Below are positions 11,301-22,146 of a stretch of DNA of 64,000 nt, piece by piece. Positions within the stretch are counted from its first letter, which is position 1, and each line of letters opens with the position of its first letter. Origin of the DNA: Lineus longissimus (lineage: Eukaryota; Nemertea; Pilidiophora; Heteronemertea; Lineidae); assembly GCF_910592395.1 (NCBI RefSeq), contig NC_088326.1, forward strand, positions 10,917,001 through 10,981,000. Reading direction: 5' to 3'. Both the position numbers and the translations under genes were made by a program. The notes below the pieces were generated by a model that had not been told where the DNA came from, ran no database searches, and worked only from the letters and a program-made list of their open reading frames with translations.

Positions 11301-14300
11301 GCTCTGGAACAGTGCCTATGTTATGAACGGACTGCACCACAGCTGTTGACAGTTGTGTATGCTACGACAGACAAGTACGTCCAAAGATAGTTTTGTTTTA
11401 CCCGAGAAGAGCCAAAAGAAGCTAGAGTTTCTTAGTGATCCATTTTTCCTTAGTGTCCATGACCAGGAAAGCCAATGATTCTAAGAAGAAACGATTGTTG
11501 TTGACTGCTTGGGATTCGAGCATCTGATTGGCTGATGTCAGACTCGTTGACCTGTGATTAGCAACAAATCTTTACTGACATATTCGTCCACGTGCCTACA
11601 GGGCACATAAGGCTTCAATCATCAGTTCCACCCGGTTCGGTCGACAGCTTGCCTACAAATATTTCCCCATGTCAGACCAACCTGCTTCGTCTCCTTCACC
11701 GTATGGCGCCAGGTCTCTTTTGGGCGACTTTAGTTTCCACCAAAAGAGCACACGAAGAATTCTTGAAACGCCTTCAAAGAAGACCTGATTGTTGACGTAA
11801 ACCATAAAAGATCTTAGACTTGTAAACAAGTTCGTTCATACGATTTAAGAGGGGTCTGTTGACTCATTAGTGCGAATTTCTCTCTTTTCAGAACGCATGG
11901 TGGTACGGAGTATGGCAACACCTATGGGACTCGAACGACCCATGGTCACACCTCCAAGACCATGGCAACAAAGAAAACCTTCACCGACCTCTCCCCTGCA
12001 GATCGAACAACAAAAATGAAAATGGCCGTCATCGAAAAAGTTGGGCTGAAGAATTGTGGGAGTTTCACAACGAAAGCTACGTTGAAGGATGAGATTGAAA
12101 ATGATACAGAATACTTACAGGAACTGACAGCAAAGTTTGTGAAGGATGTGAAACGCATGATTGACAGCGCCGAGGAGCAGACGACGATGCAGGAAGAGGC
12201 CACGCCCCTTTATCAGGAGGCTTTGCGTCATATGCGCATGTGCAACAGGATCTTGGACGAGACAGTCTCAAATGATGAGTCGGTGTTGCGAGTGAGGCAT
12301 GCGCTGTTCGGCAACAGAGACACTGCCAATAAACCGGTTGTGGTTTATGGTGGGGAGGAATGTGGAAAGACGTGCATCCTGGCGAAGGTTGCGAATTACG
12401 CGAGGTTTTGGATGGGGCCTGATTGCGTCACGGTCATGCGGTTCCTAAACATCTCATCCGAGAGCAGCAACTCCATCAGCCTGTTACGGAGCATAATAGA
12501 CCAGATCACAACTGTGTATGGGCTTGAGAAACCTCCAGATTACCCTAGTCGGAACAGCTACAAACTCGGAGTCCAACTTCGATGGATCCTCGACATCGTT
12601 GCCCGGACCTGCCGGAATCCACTGATGTTGGTCATTGACGGAATCGACGAACTAGATGAACCAGACGAAAAGAAGCTCTCATGGTTCCCAAACACGACAC
12701 CAGGGAATGACCGAGTTGCCATAGTTACCAGCGTCAACAGTCGCCAATCCAAGGATATTCTGACCGACCTTGCAAATATTCTGAATTCTGAAGGGAGTTT
12801 CATCAAGTTGGATGATACCTTGTCAGAGATAACGGCAGAGGAGACATTGAATAAGTTCCTGGAAGACCACCACAGAGCGCTCACTTACACCCAGAAGGAC
12901 TTCTTCATTGATACGTTCCAGAAGATACCAAGTGGCCTGTTTTTGAAGGTAAGGAAATAGTTGTGCCAGTTTTGGGGGAAGAGAGAGGGTCAGTCTTCCA
13001 ACTCTCTTACAGTGCATACCTTTAGCGAGAATATTGGTCTTTTATTGGCCATACATCTCCATTTCCCCTTGAACTTTAGCTTTTGCACCCATTATGCCTG
13101 TTTGACATCCCAGTCTGATCAACTCTCAAGTTTATAACTTAGTTCGATCTTCCAAACAACACGTGGTGTTATTTCAAGCGAATGCTTGTGCAAATCTTGT
13201 AACTTATCCACTTTACCAATCAGTCGTTACATTCATGTATTAGTAAAATCGTATAAAAATATATGAGGCATGCTTTGTATTTTCTTTGATAATGGAGGTG
13301 TGTTCCAAGTTGGTCACATGTGTCTTAAATATGTCTCCTTCCTCTTTTAGATATGGTTAGAAAGGGCAAGGACATGGAAGTCATATGAGGCTCCAGCAGG
13401 GTTTAATCTCCCTGAAGCCGGTGATGCCCTAGAAGACATCCTCATCGCGTTCTTTAACAAGCTGGAAAAGACGTTAGGTAGTGCTATGGCGAAGTATGCA
13501 GCGGGATACGTCACCCTTTCCAGTCACGGTTTGACAGAGGTCGAGCTTGAAGACGTCCTCTCCTGTAACAACGAAGTGCTCCAGGAAGTTTACCACGGGA
13601 TCACGCCACCCAGTACCAAGGTGTTGCGCATTCCTCCACTCTACGTAGCCAGGTTTCTTCATGGGTTGAAGAGTTTCTTGAAGGAGAAATACATCGATGG
13701 GATCAGGGTGGTGACGTGGATGCACCAGAGTTTCCCATCCGTGTACCTTACAGCTCTCCCTGGTGTCAACGCAGAACGCATTCACGCAGACCTGGCAGAA
13801 ATGTATCAAACTGAGACAGATGTTGTGAAGAACATCGCATTTGACAACCCACCTCAGCTATTAGAAAACGTCAAGAGACTTGTGCGACCACAGCCGTTGA
13901 CGGCAAAGAATGTCCGAAAGCTTGCTGCATTGCCATACCACATGCTTTTGAAAACACCTGAAATGGGTGACGAGCTTTACGCAGTTAAGGAACATCTTTT
14001 CAACAACCTTAAGTGGCTAATGACGAAGATAGAAGCTTTCACAATAAATGGTGTTCTAGAGGATCTGCGGATGGCGTTGGATTTGAAATCGGATGCTGAC
14101 ACGAGAGAGTTGTATGATATTCTCAGACAGGCTGGTCCAAATATTGGAGGCGACCCCGCACTTTTGCCAATGGAGGTCATCAGTAGGTTGAAACCACGTG
14201 GAAGTTTTGAAAAGCTTTACAACCAATGCGAGGAGTACATCCGAGACCAGGATAAGGCACAGTTGTTCCCTCTGTATCCGTGTTTACCAGGTACCAAGGA

Positions 14301-17300
14301 AATCCTGCTGACCTCCATCCCAGGGTGCGTGAAGTTTGTCGACGCACTGGAGGACGAGGGCTTAGTTGCGATGAAAGGAGAGAATGGGAAGGTGTCCGTT
14401 TATTCTATCGAAACAAATGAGTTCACACATCACATGGACAATCTCCCTGATCCGGGACAGAATGTTATCTCATTCATATCCGAAGATAAGCAGCGAATGA
14501 TGAGTCTGATAGGCAACAGTCTAAGGGTTTGGAACTTCAAATCTGGTGCTAGCATAAAGGAGTTTGAGATAGAAAACGAGGATGAGGACAGCAGTAGCAC
14601 TGATGACATCAGCTACACTTGTCTTGACGTAACAAAAGATGGTGCAACAGCCTTGCTGGGCACGAACAAGGGTGGTATTGCAATCGTTGACACAACTTTT
14701 GAATCAGTACGAAGGTCCGCCAATGTCCATAGCGGGAGAATCAAGCAGTCGTTTTACACATACGATTACAAGAAAATAGTCACAGTCGGAGAAGAGGATG
14801 ACTTGATCATTAATGTCTGGTTTGTCAAGACGCTGGAGGTTTTCAAGTCCATAACACTTCCATCGAAACTCATCAATGATCAAATGTGCTATCTCATGGA
14901 GGAGGAAAGATTAATCTGCGCATGTGCCGTGTACACAATCGTGATTGCTTGTCTGAAGACTGGTGACATCCTGTTCGACCTTCCGATCCAGAATGGTTTG
15001 AAAATGATGACCTCGATGGCCACTGACGACGACTTTGTGCTTGCGTTGACAGGTGGAGAAGATGACGTGCTCAGGATCTGGGATCTCGCACAAGGCAAAC
15101 TCGAGAAGGAGATTCCAGTATTCGCGGCCAACTGCACCTGCGTTGCGATCACCGATGACGGAGAATATGGGGGTGCGGCGTTTGACAATCCACGGGTCAT
15201 GAAGGTATATCACCTGAGTTCTGGTGACTGTTTGAAAGAGATCAAGGCACTAAGGGACAGAGTGACATCACTTGCATGCGTCAGGTAATTTCATATGCCT
15301 TTTAAAACTTTCCTTTGAGATATCTGGAACCCTACTGTGCTAACATAACTTCTTTTTTTAAAGAGTTTGATAACAGAATCAATCTCCATTCCTTACGGTT
15401 TGGACTGGGTGTCGAGATCCACTCGCCCTATCATTTTTCATTTGCCATCCAGCTGATAGCAGTATTGGCGGGCGTTGTTAGGAGCGCTAATGTGGCTGAA
15501 ACTTGCTACACTCATAGTTGAGTACTAAACTAGTAGATATCGCATAAACTTGGGAGTATGGCTTAAACTTGCATAAGGACAGAACTCCTTGAACAACATA
15601 TCTGGTGTTACAGTCGTCCAAAGAAATATGTTCCATGTCTCATTTTTAAATCTTGCCTCTTGTTTTAGGTACGACCACAAGATGTACTTGTTCTCAATCT
15701 TCGAAAATAAGATAGCAGATCTCTGGGATCTCGCCAACATGTTCTCAAGGCCTGCTGAGTCGCCCACCATTCAGAAACTGAAGGCAGAAGACCAATTCGA
15801 GGCAGATGACATGATGTTAGCACTGGATGCATCCCCTAAACCTCCAAAGTCTCCCATCCCACCAAAACTCACGAAGATTTACCCAGAAGCAAGTGTGGAC
15901 GATGTCATGGTGTCGATGGTAATGACGTCCGAGGGTGATCACATTATCACAACGTCTTCAAATTCGAGACCAAAGATCTGGGACGTCAAGACAGGATTGT
16001 TAGTGAGGGAGATCAAGGCAATGGCAACAATCAAGGACATCAAGCCGTGTGTAATGGATACAGCAGTGGTGGGGATGCAGGAGTTGGTGAATGAATACGG
16101 GACAGTTTATGTCCTGAAGGTGAGTGATCTTGAAGAACCTGCTTATCCTATACGCTGTGCGGCAGATGTTACTTCTTAAAACTAGATGTGCTGGTATGTT
16201 CAAAACAGGTCTGTACCCACATGCTATCCTGGAGGAAACAGAGTCACCACAAACAGTCTTTGATCAAAACTAACGACATCGACAGTACGCCTCGGTAAAG
16301 CTACGCTTTGTCAGTTTTTGCAACCAGAGTCTTTCAAGAAAGACTCTGCTCCAACTGACGACTTATCTACCTTCTTCCACAGTACATCCACTGCTCTTCA
16401 TGTAGTTACCACTGTGGCAAAGATAACATTTACGCTTCATCCTTTAAGTTTCATCGTTGTTCCTGATACTTTCAGCAGAGTCATGTGATTAGTTTTGTTC
16501 GCTGAACACTTCTAAGTCATCTCTTCCATTTTGAAACTGCTGTATGGCCATTCCTGTGGCAGTGATAACACAAAACCCAATTTTGTCTATCCCTTTAAAT
16601 TCCACTTTGTTCAACTTTCTCCAGGTGACCACGGATCTACCTTTTCCCACAATCCAGCAATTGCTCCTCACGTGGTTGGCACTGTGGCAGAGATAACATC
16701 ATAACACTTCTTCTTCATATTCTGCCCATTTTTAAAGTTTCACCCCTTTTCTTTAGACTTTCAAGGCCAAGATGATTCTCCTTCGGTAAGATCCATGAGT
16801 CTGCAGTAATCCTGTGCTGAACACCTCACAAATGTTTTGCTTTCCCCACCTTGCATTGCCATCTGGACTGTTCGCTAGACCTCAAATGGTCTTCTGTGAG
16901 ACGGGGATGACATAGTATGGCAACACCATATTCCTCCCGCATAAATCTTCTTCTTGTTCCTTCCTGACAGATGTGGGACTTCCAAACAGGAGAAGCACTC
17001 GATCTCGACTCTCCAGAAGAAATCTACATGGCTGCGTTCAGTGTGAGCAAGGACTCCATGACAGCTTGGATAGGAAACACAGCCGCAATTGGACCAGGTA
17101 AACTGTCTTTACTATGTTCTCTTGCAAAATCATCTGACAGTAAGTTAATGAACTAAACAATTAAAAGTGCTGGAAGCAGTTCAGAAAGTCTTTTGAAAGC
17201 TTGTAATGGTAGTAGAAAAGGCGTAAGATGATTCTCCTTCGGTAAGACCCATGAGTCTGCAGTAACCCTGGCCTGAACACCTCACAAATGTTTTGCTTTC

Positions 17301-20300
17301 TCCACCTTGCATTGTCATCGGGACTTTACTTTCCTCCCGATCTTTGATCCATAGCTTGCTTCCATGATGAAAATGGCATGAGGACGTCACTGGGGTATCA
17401 TCAATTGACGTCCTGCAAATGAGGCAAATGACACATCCTGTCATTGTTTCGAAAATCTAACTACAGATACATGTATTTGCAAATTCTCTTTCAGTCATTG
17501 CACTTTCCTGCTTTGACCTCGTGGAGAAACGGATGCTTCGACACGTGGTGGATGACCAACACAATCTGGGCTTCCTGGACCCACTAAGTATTTCACTTAA
17601 AATGCATGCGGCCGAGGTTGCCCCAGATGGGAAGATCGCCATCACTAGCTCTGAAGACGGGAATTCTAACACCTACATCCATACCGTGAATCTCTTGGAT
17701 AAGAGTTCGCCTGCTTTGAGAGTTGCTTGCACAGGAGCCAAGATGGCCGACCAACTTCATGTTTTGACGAGAAACTACGAGATCATCACCGGAACTAGTA
17801 AAGGCGAAATCTTGATTTGGAATGGCTTTTACTTTCACATCCTGAGAACTCTGACAGAAGAAGGTTTGTCATTGGGCGGGAGATAAGATGTGTTCATTAG
17901 TTGTTTGTTAGTTCATTGTCATCATTTAGAAGGCTTGCACTTGATATACGTTTGTGATCATCCACTGGATCATCGCAAGCCTTTCTGTCGGTTTGAGGGT
18001 GGACTATATACCCTCAGGATGTATTTCAGAGGATGCGGCTTTCTTGGGTCTTCCTATTATATCAAGTTCATTCTATCATCAACGTAAAAGAATTCTTCCT
18101 TTTTAGGCAAAGACAACATTGTCGGAATGAATTACCTCAAATACTGGGACAGCGACAAAAGAAGTCACAACGCACCACATTCTGCGAAGATCATGGACAT
18201 CCGTTTGACATCCAACGAGCGCCATCTGGTGGTAGCTTCCAAAGACAAAACCATCACACTCTGGGACTTCGTGTGCAATTCGTTCTTGAGGAGGCTTGTG
18301 GGACACGAAGACGAGGTAAGTGTTAATGATTTCTCAATCGTGTTGAGGTTCATCCACAAAAATCCAGAGCCAGTCGTATCCTCCTCCCCTCGCACAATTT
18401 ACATAAGCTCGGCGGTTAGTGTCCAACTGCCTCTCAGTCTGATGATTCCGTGTATTATTGTCTCGTATCAGGTCGTAGATGACATGGACTGCCAATTTCT
18501 CGACATTTCCGAGGCTTCAGGTTTTGGCACAGCACTCTCAACGTTTGACTTTCCAGCATCCTGTTTACTTGCCTCACTTGCACCTGGTTTCATCACCAGC
18601 TGGGCTGCCTCCAATTGCCTCACCTTGCGAATGGCTTCGTTCAGGCTTATTGGTGAGCTCATAGGAAGCTGCTGCTTCACGGCATCCACTGCTGATACCC
18701 CCAGCAGAAACTGGTCAAGAGCCATTTCCTGCTGCCATTCGAATCCACTGTTGGGATATACATTCAGGGCTAGCTCTTGTAGCGCATCTGAAAATGCCTC
18801 ATAAGTCTATGTTGTGCATTGCACACGTGCCCTCATCTGCAGCTTATAATCCCCCCCTTGAAGTATTGTGGAAGCGTTTTTATGAACTGGCCGCAGAACT
18901 CCTCGTAAGACAAGCTGTCAGGTGTATATTGTTCACAGCAACATAGGCTTGATGCTCAAGTCTCGACATAAGTTGTTCATGCCGCTGTGTTGCTGGTATC
19001 TTGGCCAATTTTACAAAATTATCAAATCTTTCCAGCCATACTAGTATTCGAAAGTTCTGATTGAGTTGATAGTTCTTGGGTGCCTGTATCGTTACATTCA
19101 CAGAGGTACCACTCCCAGTAGCATCTGCACTTGGTTCAGGTTCCAGACGGGTCTTCATCATTGCCGTGAAAGTATCTAGAAATTGCGACATGGCATCACC
19201 AGTCATGGCTGCTGCACCCCCACTAGTGGTTGGGATTCCACCGGGTTTTGGAGTTACAAGCTGTCTTGGGTTTGCAGCCCCCCCCCCCTTCCAACTCCAA
19301 CTGGAGTTCCCATAGTTGCTTTTCACAGAGATATAATACAGACTGAATAATGCACAACGCACAGCCTGGACACGCCAGTGAAAGCAATTTAACACACGAT
19401 CTTTGTTGCAATACATGTACTTTTTTTTTTCTTCCAAATACTGCACCAAACTTGACATTTATACTACATATATGTCAGTATGTCAGTTAACACTCCAATA
19501 AATACAGATAACCAGTGTACCGAACTCACTTATATGTTATATTATGCATAGGCCACGTGCAGTTCGAACAAAGCCCATATGTACTCGTACCGGCCACCGT
19601 ATATTACAGCCGACTCGGGTCACGTGACGGCAGTCCACTCTACTCCCCGCAATTTTCGGCGGCTATTTCACTAAAATACGCTCAGCATCGATGCCTGCTT
19701 GTAGTGGTTTGCCAGCACATCATGATTAGGCCTTATTACCACACAACATACGGCACGAGAGCTCATACAACGCGTGTACTCGACGTATAAAACAATTGTA
19801 CGAAGTCCCGTACCTACACGAACTGCCACGCCCTGCCTCTTTACTGCCACGGAGGTCGAGCGACGACACAAGCCACAGCGCTTTACGGTGTCAAAACTTA
19901 ATTTTGATTCGTTGATATACTTTTATTTCATTCTCAATGCTGTCACCACTGAAATACCTTGTGGCCTGTCTTACTTCTATTATAAGAACGGACACGGAGG
20001 CTTTAATTTAGTCGTTTTCTATGGTTTAATATTTGCAACATCAACACAATATTGGCACCCTCGCACACAACAACAACACATTTCCGCCGTACCGTGGCCT
20101 GGGCCGAAGACAAACTGGGGGTGGTGCCCCTCCTCAGCATTTGCTGCACCCTGTAGCAGTCTCTGAGGGACACCCGAGCCAGGACACCACAGATGGTTGA
20201 GGGTATGCGTCCTCGTGTTTTTCGAGCATACCTGCCAATGCCCTTGAGCTGTTTTACATCACTCACTTTTGACGATCTACCTCCTACTAAAGTCTTTCAA

Positions 20301-20800
20301 GACTCTGCCTCTACGTACATTAATCCAACGCCCGGTAAACAATCTGTCTATCAATGATCCGCTAAGTCTTCTGGTTAGTCAGATGGCCTCCAGATACAAA
20401 TGTTGTGCATTTCAGCATGAACTCATTCAACCATGCCTTTGCATTCTAGGTATGGTGCGCTGACGTATCAAGCGATACCTCATTGGTTATTTCGGGATCA
20501 CGTGACGGCTCCATCCGCCTATGGAAGTTTGAGACGGGAGAGGTGCTGTCGAAGTTCATGGTGCACATAGACGTCTTCGATATCCGGATCACCAAGGACA
20601 ACAAGCGGGTCGTTGCTAGGGGTGACAAGAGCCTGACAGGAAAACTGTTCGTGTTTGAAATTTTGAATCTGGAGAAGGCCTTGGAGGCCAAACCAGAGCC
20701 ACCAGTGACAAGGGAAAGAACTAACATGACGCTTTCCAGACATTCCACGAATGTCTCACTAAAATCGATTGGATCTGAAGAACTGAAAGAAATTTCTTAG
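6253..20800 (+). CDS. NACHT and WD40 repeat protein (NWD1-like STAND NTPase)
   Basis: Exons I could join, all with GT..AG borders and matching phases: 6253-6294, 6666-6801, 7624-7673, 8146-8314, 8591-8740, 9175-9377, 9657-9827, 10612-10804, 11257-11374, optional 11602-11712, 11892-12948, 13351-15284, 15669-16119, 16971-17097, 17495-17863, 18107-18315 and 20450-20800. The total is 5,841 nt (1,946 residues), or 1,909 residues without the optional exon. Order of parts: a novel basic/proline-rich N-terminus (1-132), a DUF4062/TIR-like region (about 173-300), a helical linker, NACHT with Walker A near residue 600 and Walker B near 694, a winged-helix/helical region, then WD40 blades from about residue 1123 to the end. 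The layout and sequence resemble animal NWD1/NWD2. STAND proteins act as NTP-driven oligomerising switches; ligand and output are unknown here. ATG 6253 follows an in-frame TAG at 6223. Confidence 0.88.
8591..9827 (+). CDS. Exons 5-7 of the NACHT-WD40 gene: DUF4062/TIR-like region
   Basis: Exons 8591-8740, 9175-9377 and 9657-9827. They encode VRVFIAGLYDDMEYERN, then KYVDLHLGV, then GPSYVLLIGETSG. This is the pattern of the domain at the N-terminus of NWD and other animal STAND proteins: a beta strand, a D.x.E..ER helix, a central (V/I)DL strand, and a GP.(Y/F)V.L(I/L)G strand. The donor after GPSYV is GTGGGT at 9378. A stronger-looking GTAGGC four bases on would break the reading frame, so the weaker site is chosen. 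Related domains are thought to mediate signalling or NAD/nucleotide handling in other STAND systems; no activity can be claimed here. Confidence 0.8.
10321..10415 (+). pseudogene. Decayed duplicate (copy A) of the first half of exon 8
   Basis: The stretch coding NIRIGKENVDLSEVLGDIKT closely matches the start of the real exon at 10612 (NIRINKENEDLSEVMGDIKT), but a TAG follows (in ACCATTTAG, near 10389). No splice acceptor precedes it and the second half of the exon is missing. It reads as a dead tandem copy within the intron. Confidence 0.75.
10424..10540 (+). pseudogene. Decayed duplicate (copy B) of the first half of exon 8
   Basis: This second copy keeps an acceptor-like TTTATTTCCAG directly before it and the phrase DLGEVLGE. 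It then carries a frameshift relative to exon 8 before the QWE segment, and it lacks the exon's 3' half and donor. It lies between copy A and the intact exon, so the three form a direct tandem series of one exon. Confidence 0.7.
10612..11374 (+). CDS. Exons 8-9 of the NACHT-WD40 gene: helical linker
   Basis: Exons 10612-10804 and 11257-11374. The protein is rich in charged residues and heptad-like leucines (LVQRLKKTLKSAV, ELEMDVKQAILTYDKALEQ), so it is predicted to be alpha-helical. It links the DUF4062-like region to NACHT, the position of the long helical linker in NWD1. Exon 8 begins in phase 0 after a TTCCAATTCCAG acceptor and ends in phase 1 at GTGAGA; exon 9 ends in phase 2 at GTACGT. 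Confidence 0.8.
11602..11712 (+). CDS. Possible cassette exon 10 (37 codons)
   Basis: The 111-nt segment after acceptor CCTACAG and before donor CAGGTCTC is open. It enters and leaves in phase 2, so it can be included or skipped without changing the frame (exon 9 joins exon 11 directly with equal phase). It encodes a Ser/Arg-rich stretch including AHKASIISSTRFGRQ. The donor is weak. Reading through that donor meets a stop codon near 11790, so a retained form would truncate the protein before NACHT. Confidence 0.5.
11892..12948 (+). CDS. Exon 11 of the NACHT-WD40 gene: NACHT NTPase
   Basis: The 1,057-nt exon begins in phase 2 after TCTCTTTTCAG and ends in phase 0 at AAG|GTAAGG. It carries Walker A as GGEECGKT (base about 12349) and an acidic Walker B as LVIDGIDELDE (base about 12628), the small-residue-plus-acidic pattern of NACHT domains. 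A sensor-like strand VAIVTS follows. Before Walker A lies a helical segment containing RHALFGNR, where NWD-type proteins have the start of the nucleotide-binding fold. Both catalytic motifs look intact, so active NTP binding is expected. Confidence 0.9.
13351..15284 (+). CDS. Exon 12: NACHT-associated helical region and first WD40 blades
   Basis: A 1,934-nt exon, the largest of the gene, running from acceptor CTCTTTTAG to donor CAG|GTAATT. Its first third (IWLERARTW, then HGLTEVELEDVLSCNNEVLQ, TPPSTKVLRIPPL) matches the winged-helix and helical region after NACHT in NWD1, and LRKLAALPYHML is the same NWD1-like motif seen as LRKL.ELPYHLL. WD40 blades start near base 14320; LRVWNFKSG and LRIWDLAQG are typical blade ends. 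The exon ends in phase 2. Confidence 0.88.
15669..18315 (+). CDS. Exons 13-16 of the NACHT-WD40 gene: WD40 blades
   Basis: Exons 15669-16119, 16971-17097, 17495-17863 and 18107-18315. Typical blade signatures include IADLWDLAN, PKIWDVKTG, MWDFQTGEA, GEILIWNG and KTITLWDFV, with intervening DG and GHEDE turns. Phases run 2, 0, 1, 1, 0 across the borders and keep one frame throughout. With exons 12 and 17 this makes about a dozen blades, probably two stacked propellers. A Pro/Lys-rich loop (ASPKPPKSPIPPK) is inserted in exon 13. Confidence 0.85.
16768..17335 (+). repeat. Direct repeats flanking exon 14
   Basis: About 110 bp (GATGATTCTCCTTCGGTAAG through the CCACCTTGCATTG phrase) occurs at about 16768-16882 and again at 17226-17335, one copy in each intron beside the 127-nt exon 16971-17097. 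Divergence is modest. Earlier in the same upstream intron, the phrases around 16380-16440 and 16655-16720 are older, diverged duplicates of each other. Confidence 0.75.
18468..19320 (-). mobile_element. Broken retrotransposon gag within the last NACHT-WD40 intron
   Basis: On the minus strand, from about 19320 down to 18468, lies a gag-like polyprotein fragment. It has a Gly/Pro-rich start, then LVWLERFDNFVKLAKIP (typical of the capsid N-terminal region of LTR retrotransposons) and MALDQFLLGVSA (capsid C-terminal pattern), followed by a helical segment. It is interrupted by a frameshift near 18910 and an in-frame stop near 18807. No protease, reverse transcriptase or paired LTR is recognisable, so it is a relic. 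Gypsy-like affinity is likely but unproven. Confidence 0.65.
20450..20800 (+). CDS. Last exon of the NACHT-WD40 gene
   Basis: It starts after GCATTCTAG and completes the blade begun in exon 16: GHEDE joins VWCADVSSDTS, then LVISGSRDGSIRLW. One more strand set follows, then a Ser/Thr-rich tail (RHSTNVSLKSIGSEE) and TAG at 20798. An AATAAA at 20872-20877 is a likely polyadenylation signal. Confidence 0.85.
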   Translation, partial: VWCADVSSDTSLVISGSRDGSIRLWKFETGEVLSKFMVHIDVFDIRITKDNKRVVARGDKSLTGKLFVFEILNLEKALEAKPEPPVTRERTNMTLSRHSTNVSLKSIGSEELKEIS

Positions 20801-22146
20801 TGAAATTTCAGTGATTGCAGATCAAGGAGGTCGTCCCTCCTGAGGCCAGGCCGAGGGTCCTGACAATTGACAATAAAGAGCAAATAGACTAGAGCCGGGG
20901 TTTCTGCTGTCGCCTTCGGGTATAGCGCCATTTTGTGCAGGGATATGGGGTGGCGGTCTTGTGATGAATCTTTTTCGAAGCCAACATTCTGCAATGATTG
21001 GCATAGTATGTCCAATGTGCTTGTCGTCTCGTCTGGATGGCAACCAGGATAAAATCATGCAGTGTCTTTCTAACAAAGTTATGTGAATCTGTGATAAGTT
21101 CCTTGGGATTTATATACATGTGTACTCTTTTGTTGGTTGGTTGTGCAATCAGCCTACTGGAGGAAGTGGAGTGGAGGGAAGGGGGCCGGGGGGGGGGGGG
21201 GTACATATCAAACTATGATGCCAAATTTTAATGTTGGGCTCTATCAACATATATTTATATTATTTTTGTCTTCTTCATTGTTAGAAATACGCACTTTATG
21301 TAACACTATATTTTCAATGCTGAATAAACTGTGATATGTTTACAAATCATGTGTCAACGTCTACTTGTCTCTCAAAATAAATCTTGTCCTAATCACTGAT
21401 CCTTAAGCCTTCCTCAGGGAAGAATTAAGAATTCCTGGCCCTAGCCTAATTAGAAACTTACTTAGAAACCGTGAAAAAAATTGAAGTGTCTCGTGCCGGT
21501 GGGAGCAATATCATTTCCCGGTATCATTTCAAGTGGGTAAACCGTTCTGGGGTAAAAGGTTCAATTGAACGTTTGGGTTTATAAAAATGTTGCCGACATA
21601 CAGAATAAATGACGTGTACGAGATGTACGAGAATTGCCCCCCCCCCCGCAGGACCATAAGACCATGCCCCCCCCCCCCTTCTGCATGCCACGTGCGTCTT
21701 CTGAGGCTTTATCTAAGGGGGACTATAGGCAGAAGCAGGGGGGTTAACTTGGCCATCTTCGGGTGACTAATGTACCCAGTAAGCAGACAGGGTCATGTTT
21801 GATTCACCACCGAATATATTCCTCGTACGAGCGTGAATAGTTTTGACGTACTTTGATATGGTAGAGACCCCTATTAGCGACTTGGTATAACTTTATCTTC
21901 CCTACCTAGCTGCTGCCTATACGGTGTCCCTTTAAAATAAAATATGGGTACTTCAGCTGTGTTGGTAAAGATAACGTTTGTTTTGAGGTCACTAATTGTA
22001 ATGAGCAAAGAACCCATAATATTATTTTGTGAGTGGTGTCAGCAAACCTGGAGTTTTGATCTTCATGCGCCTGTGCGCGCACAAACACGTGGTGCCACGC
22101 CCATTTCTATTATAGATGACCTTCACCTTGAACTTTGACACTAAAT
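20801..22146. other. Intergenic region between the NACHT-WD40 gene and LACTB2
   Basis: It contains the presumed 3' UTR, AATAAA motifs at 20872 and 21322, a G-tract at 21188-21200, C-tracts at 21637-21647 and 21667-21678, and the MITE at 21708-21938. The LACTB2 promoter should lie in the last few hundred bases, partly within or beside that MITE. No gene is seen. Confidence 0.6.
21708..21938. mobile_element. MITE family 1, copy a (CTATAGGCAG ends)
   Basis: The ends are TAAGGGGGACTATAGGCAG and, inverted, TTTAAAGGGACACCGTATAG. The interior phrases GGCCATCTTCGGGTGACTAAT, CTCGTACGAGCGTGAATAG and GAGACCCCTATT recur in three other copies: 39355-39552, 43531-43757 (inverted) and 50891-51349. It has no coding capacity. 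Confidence 0.8.
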
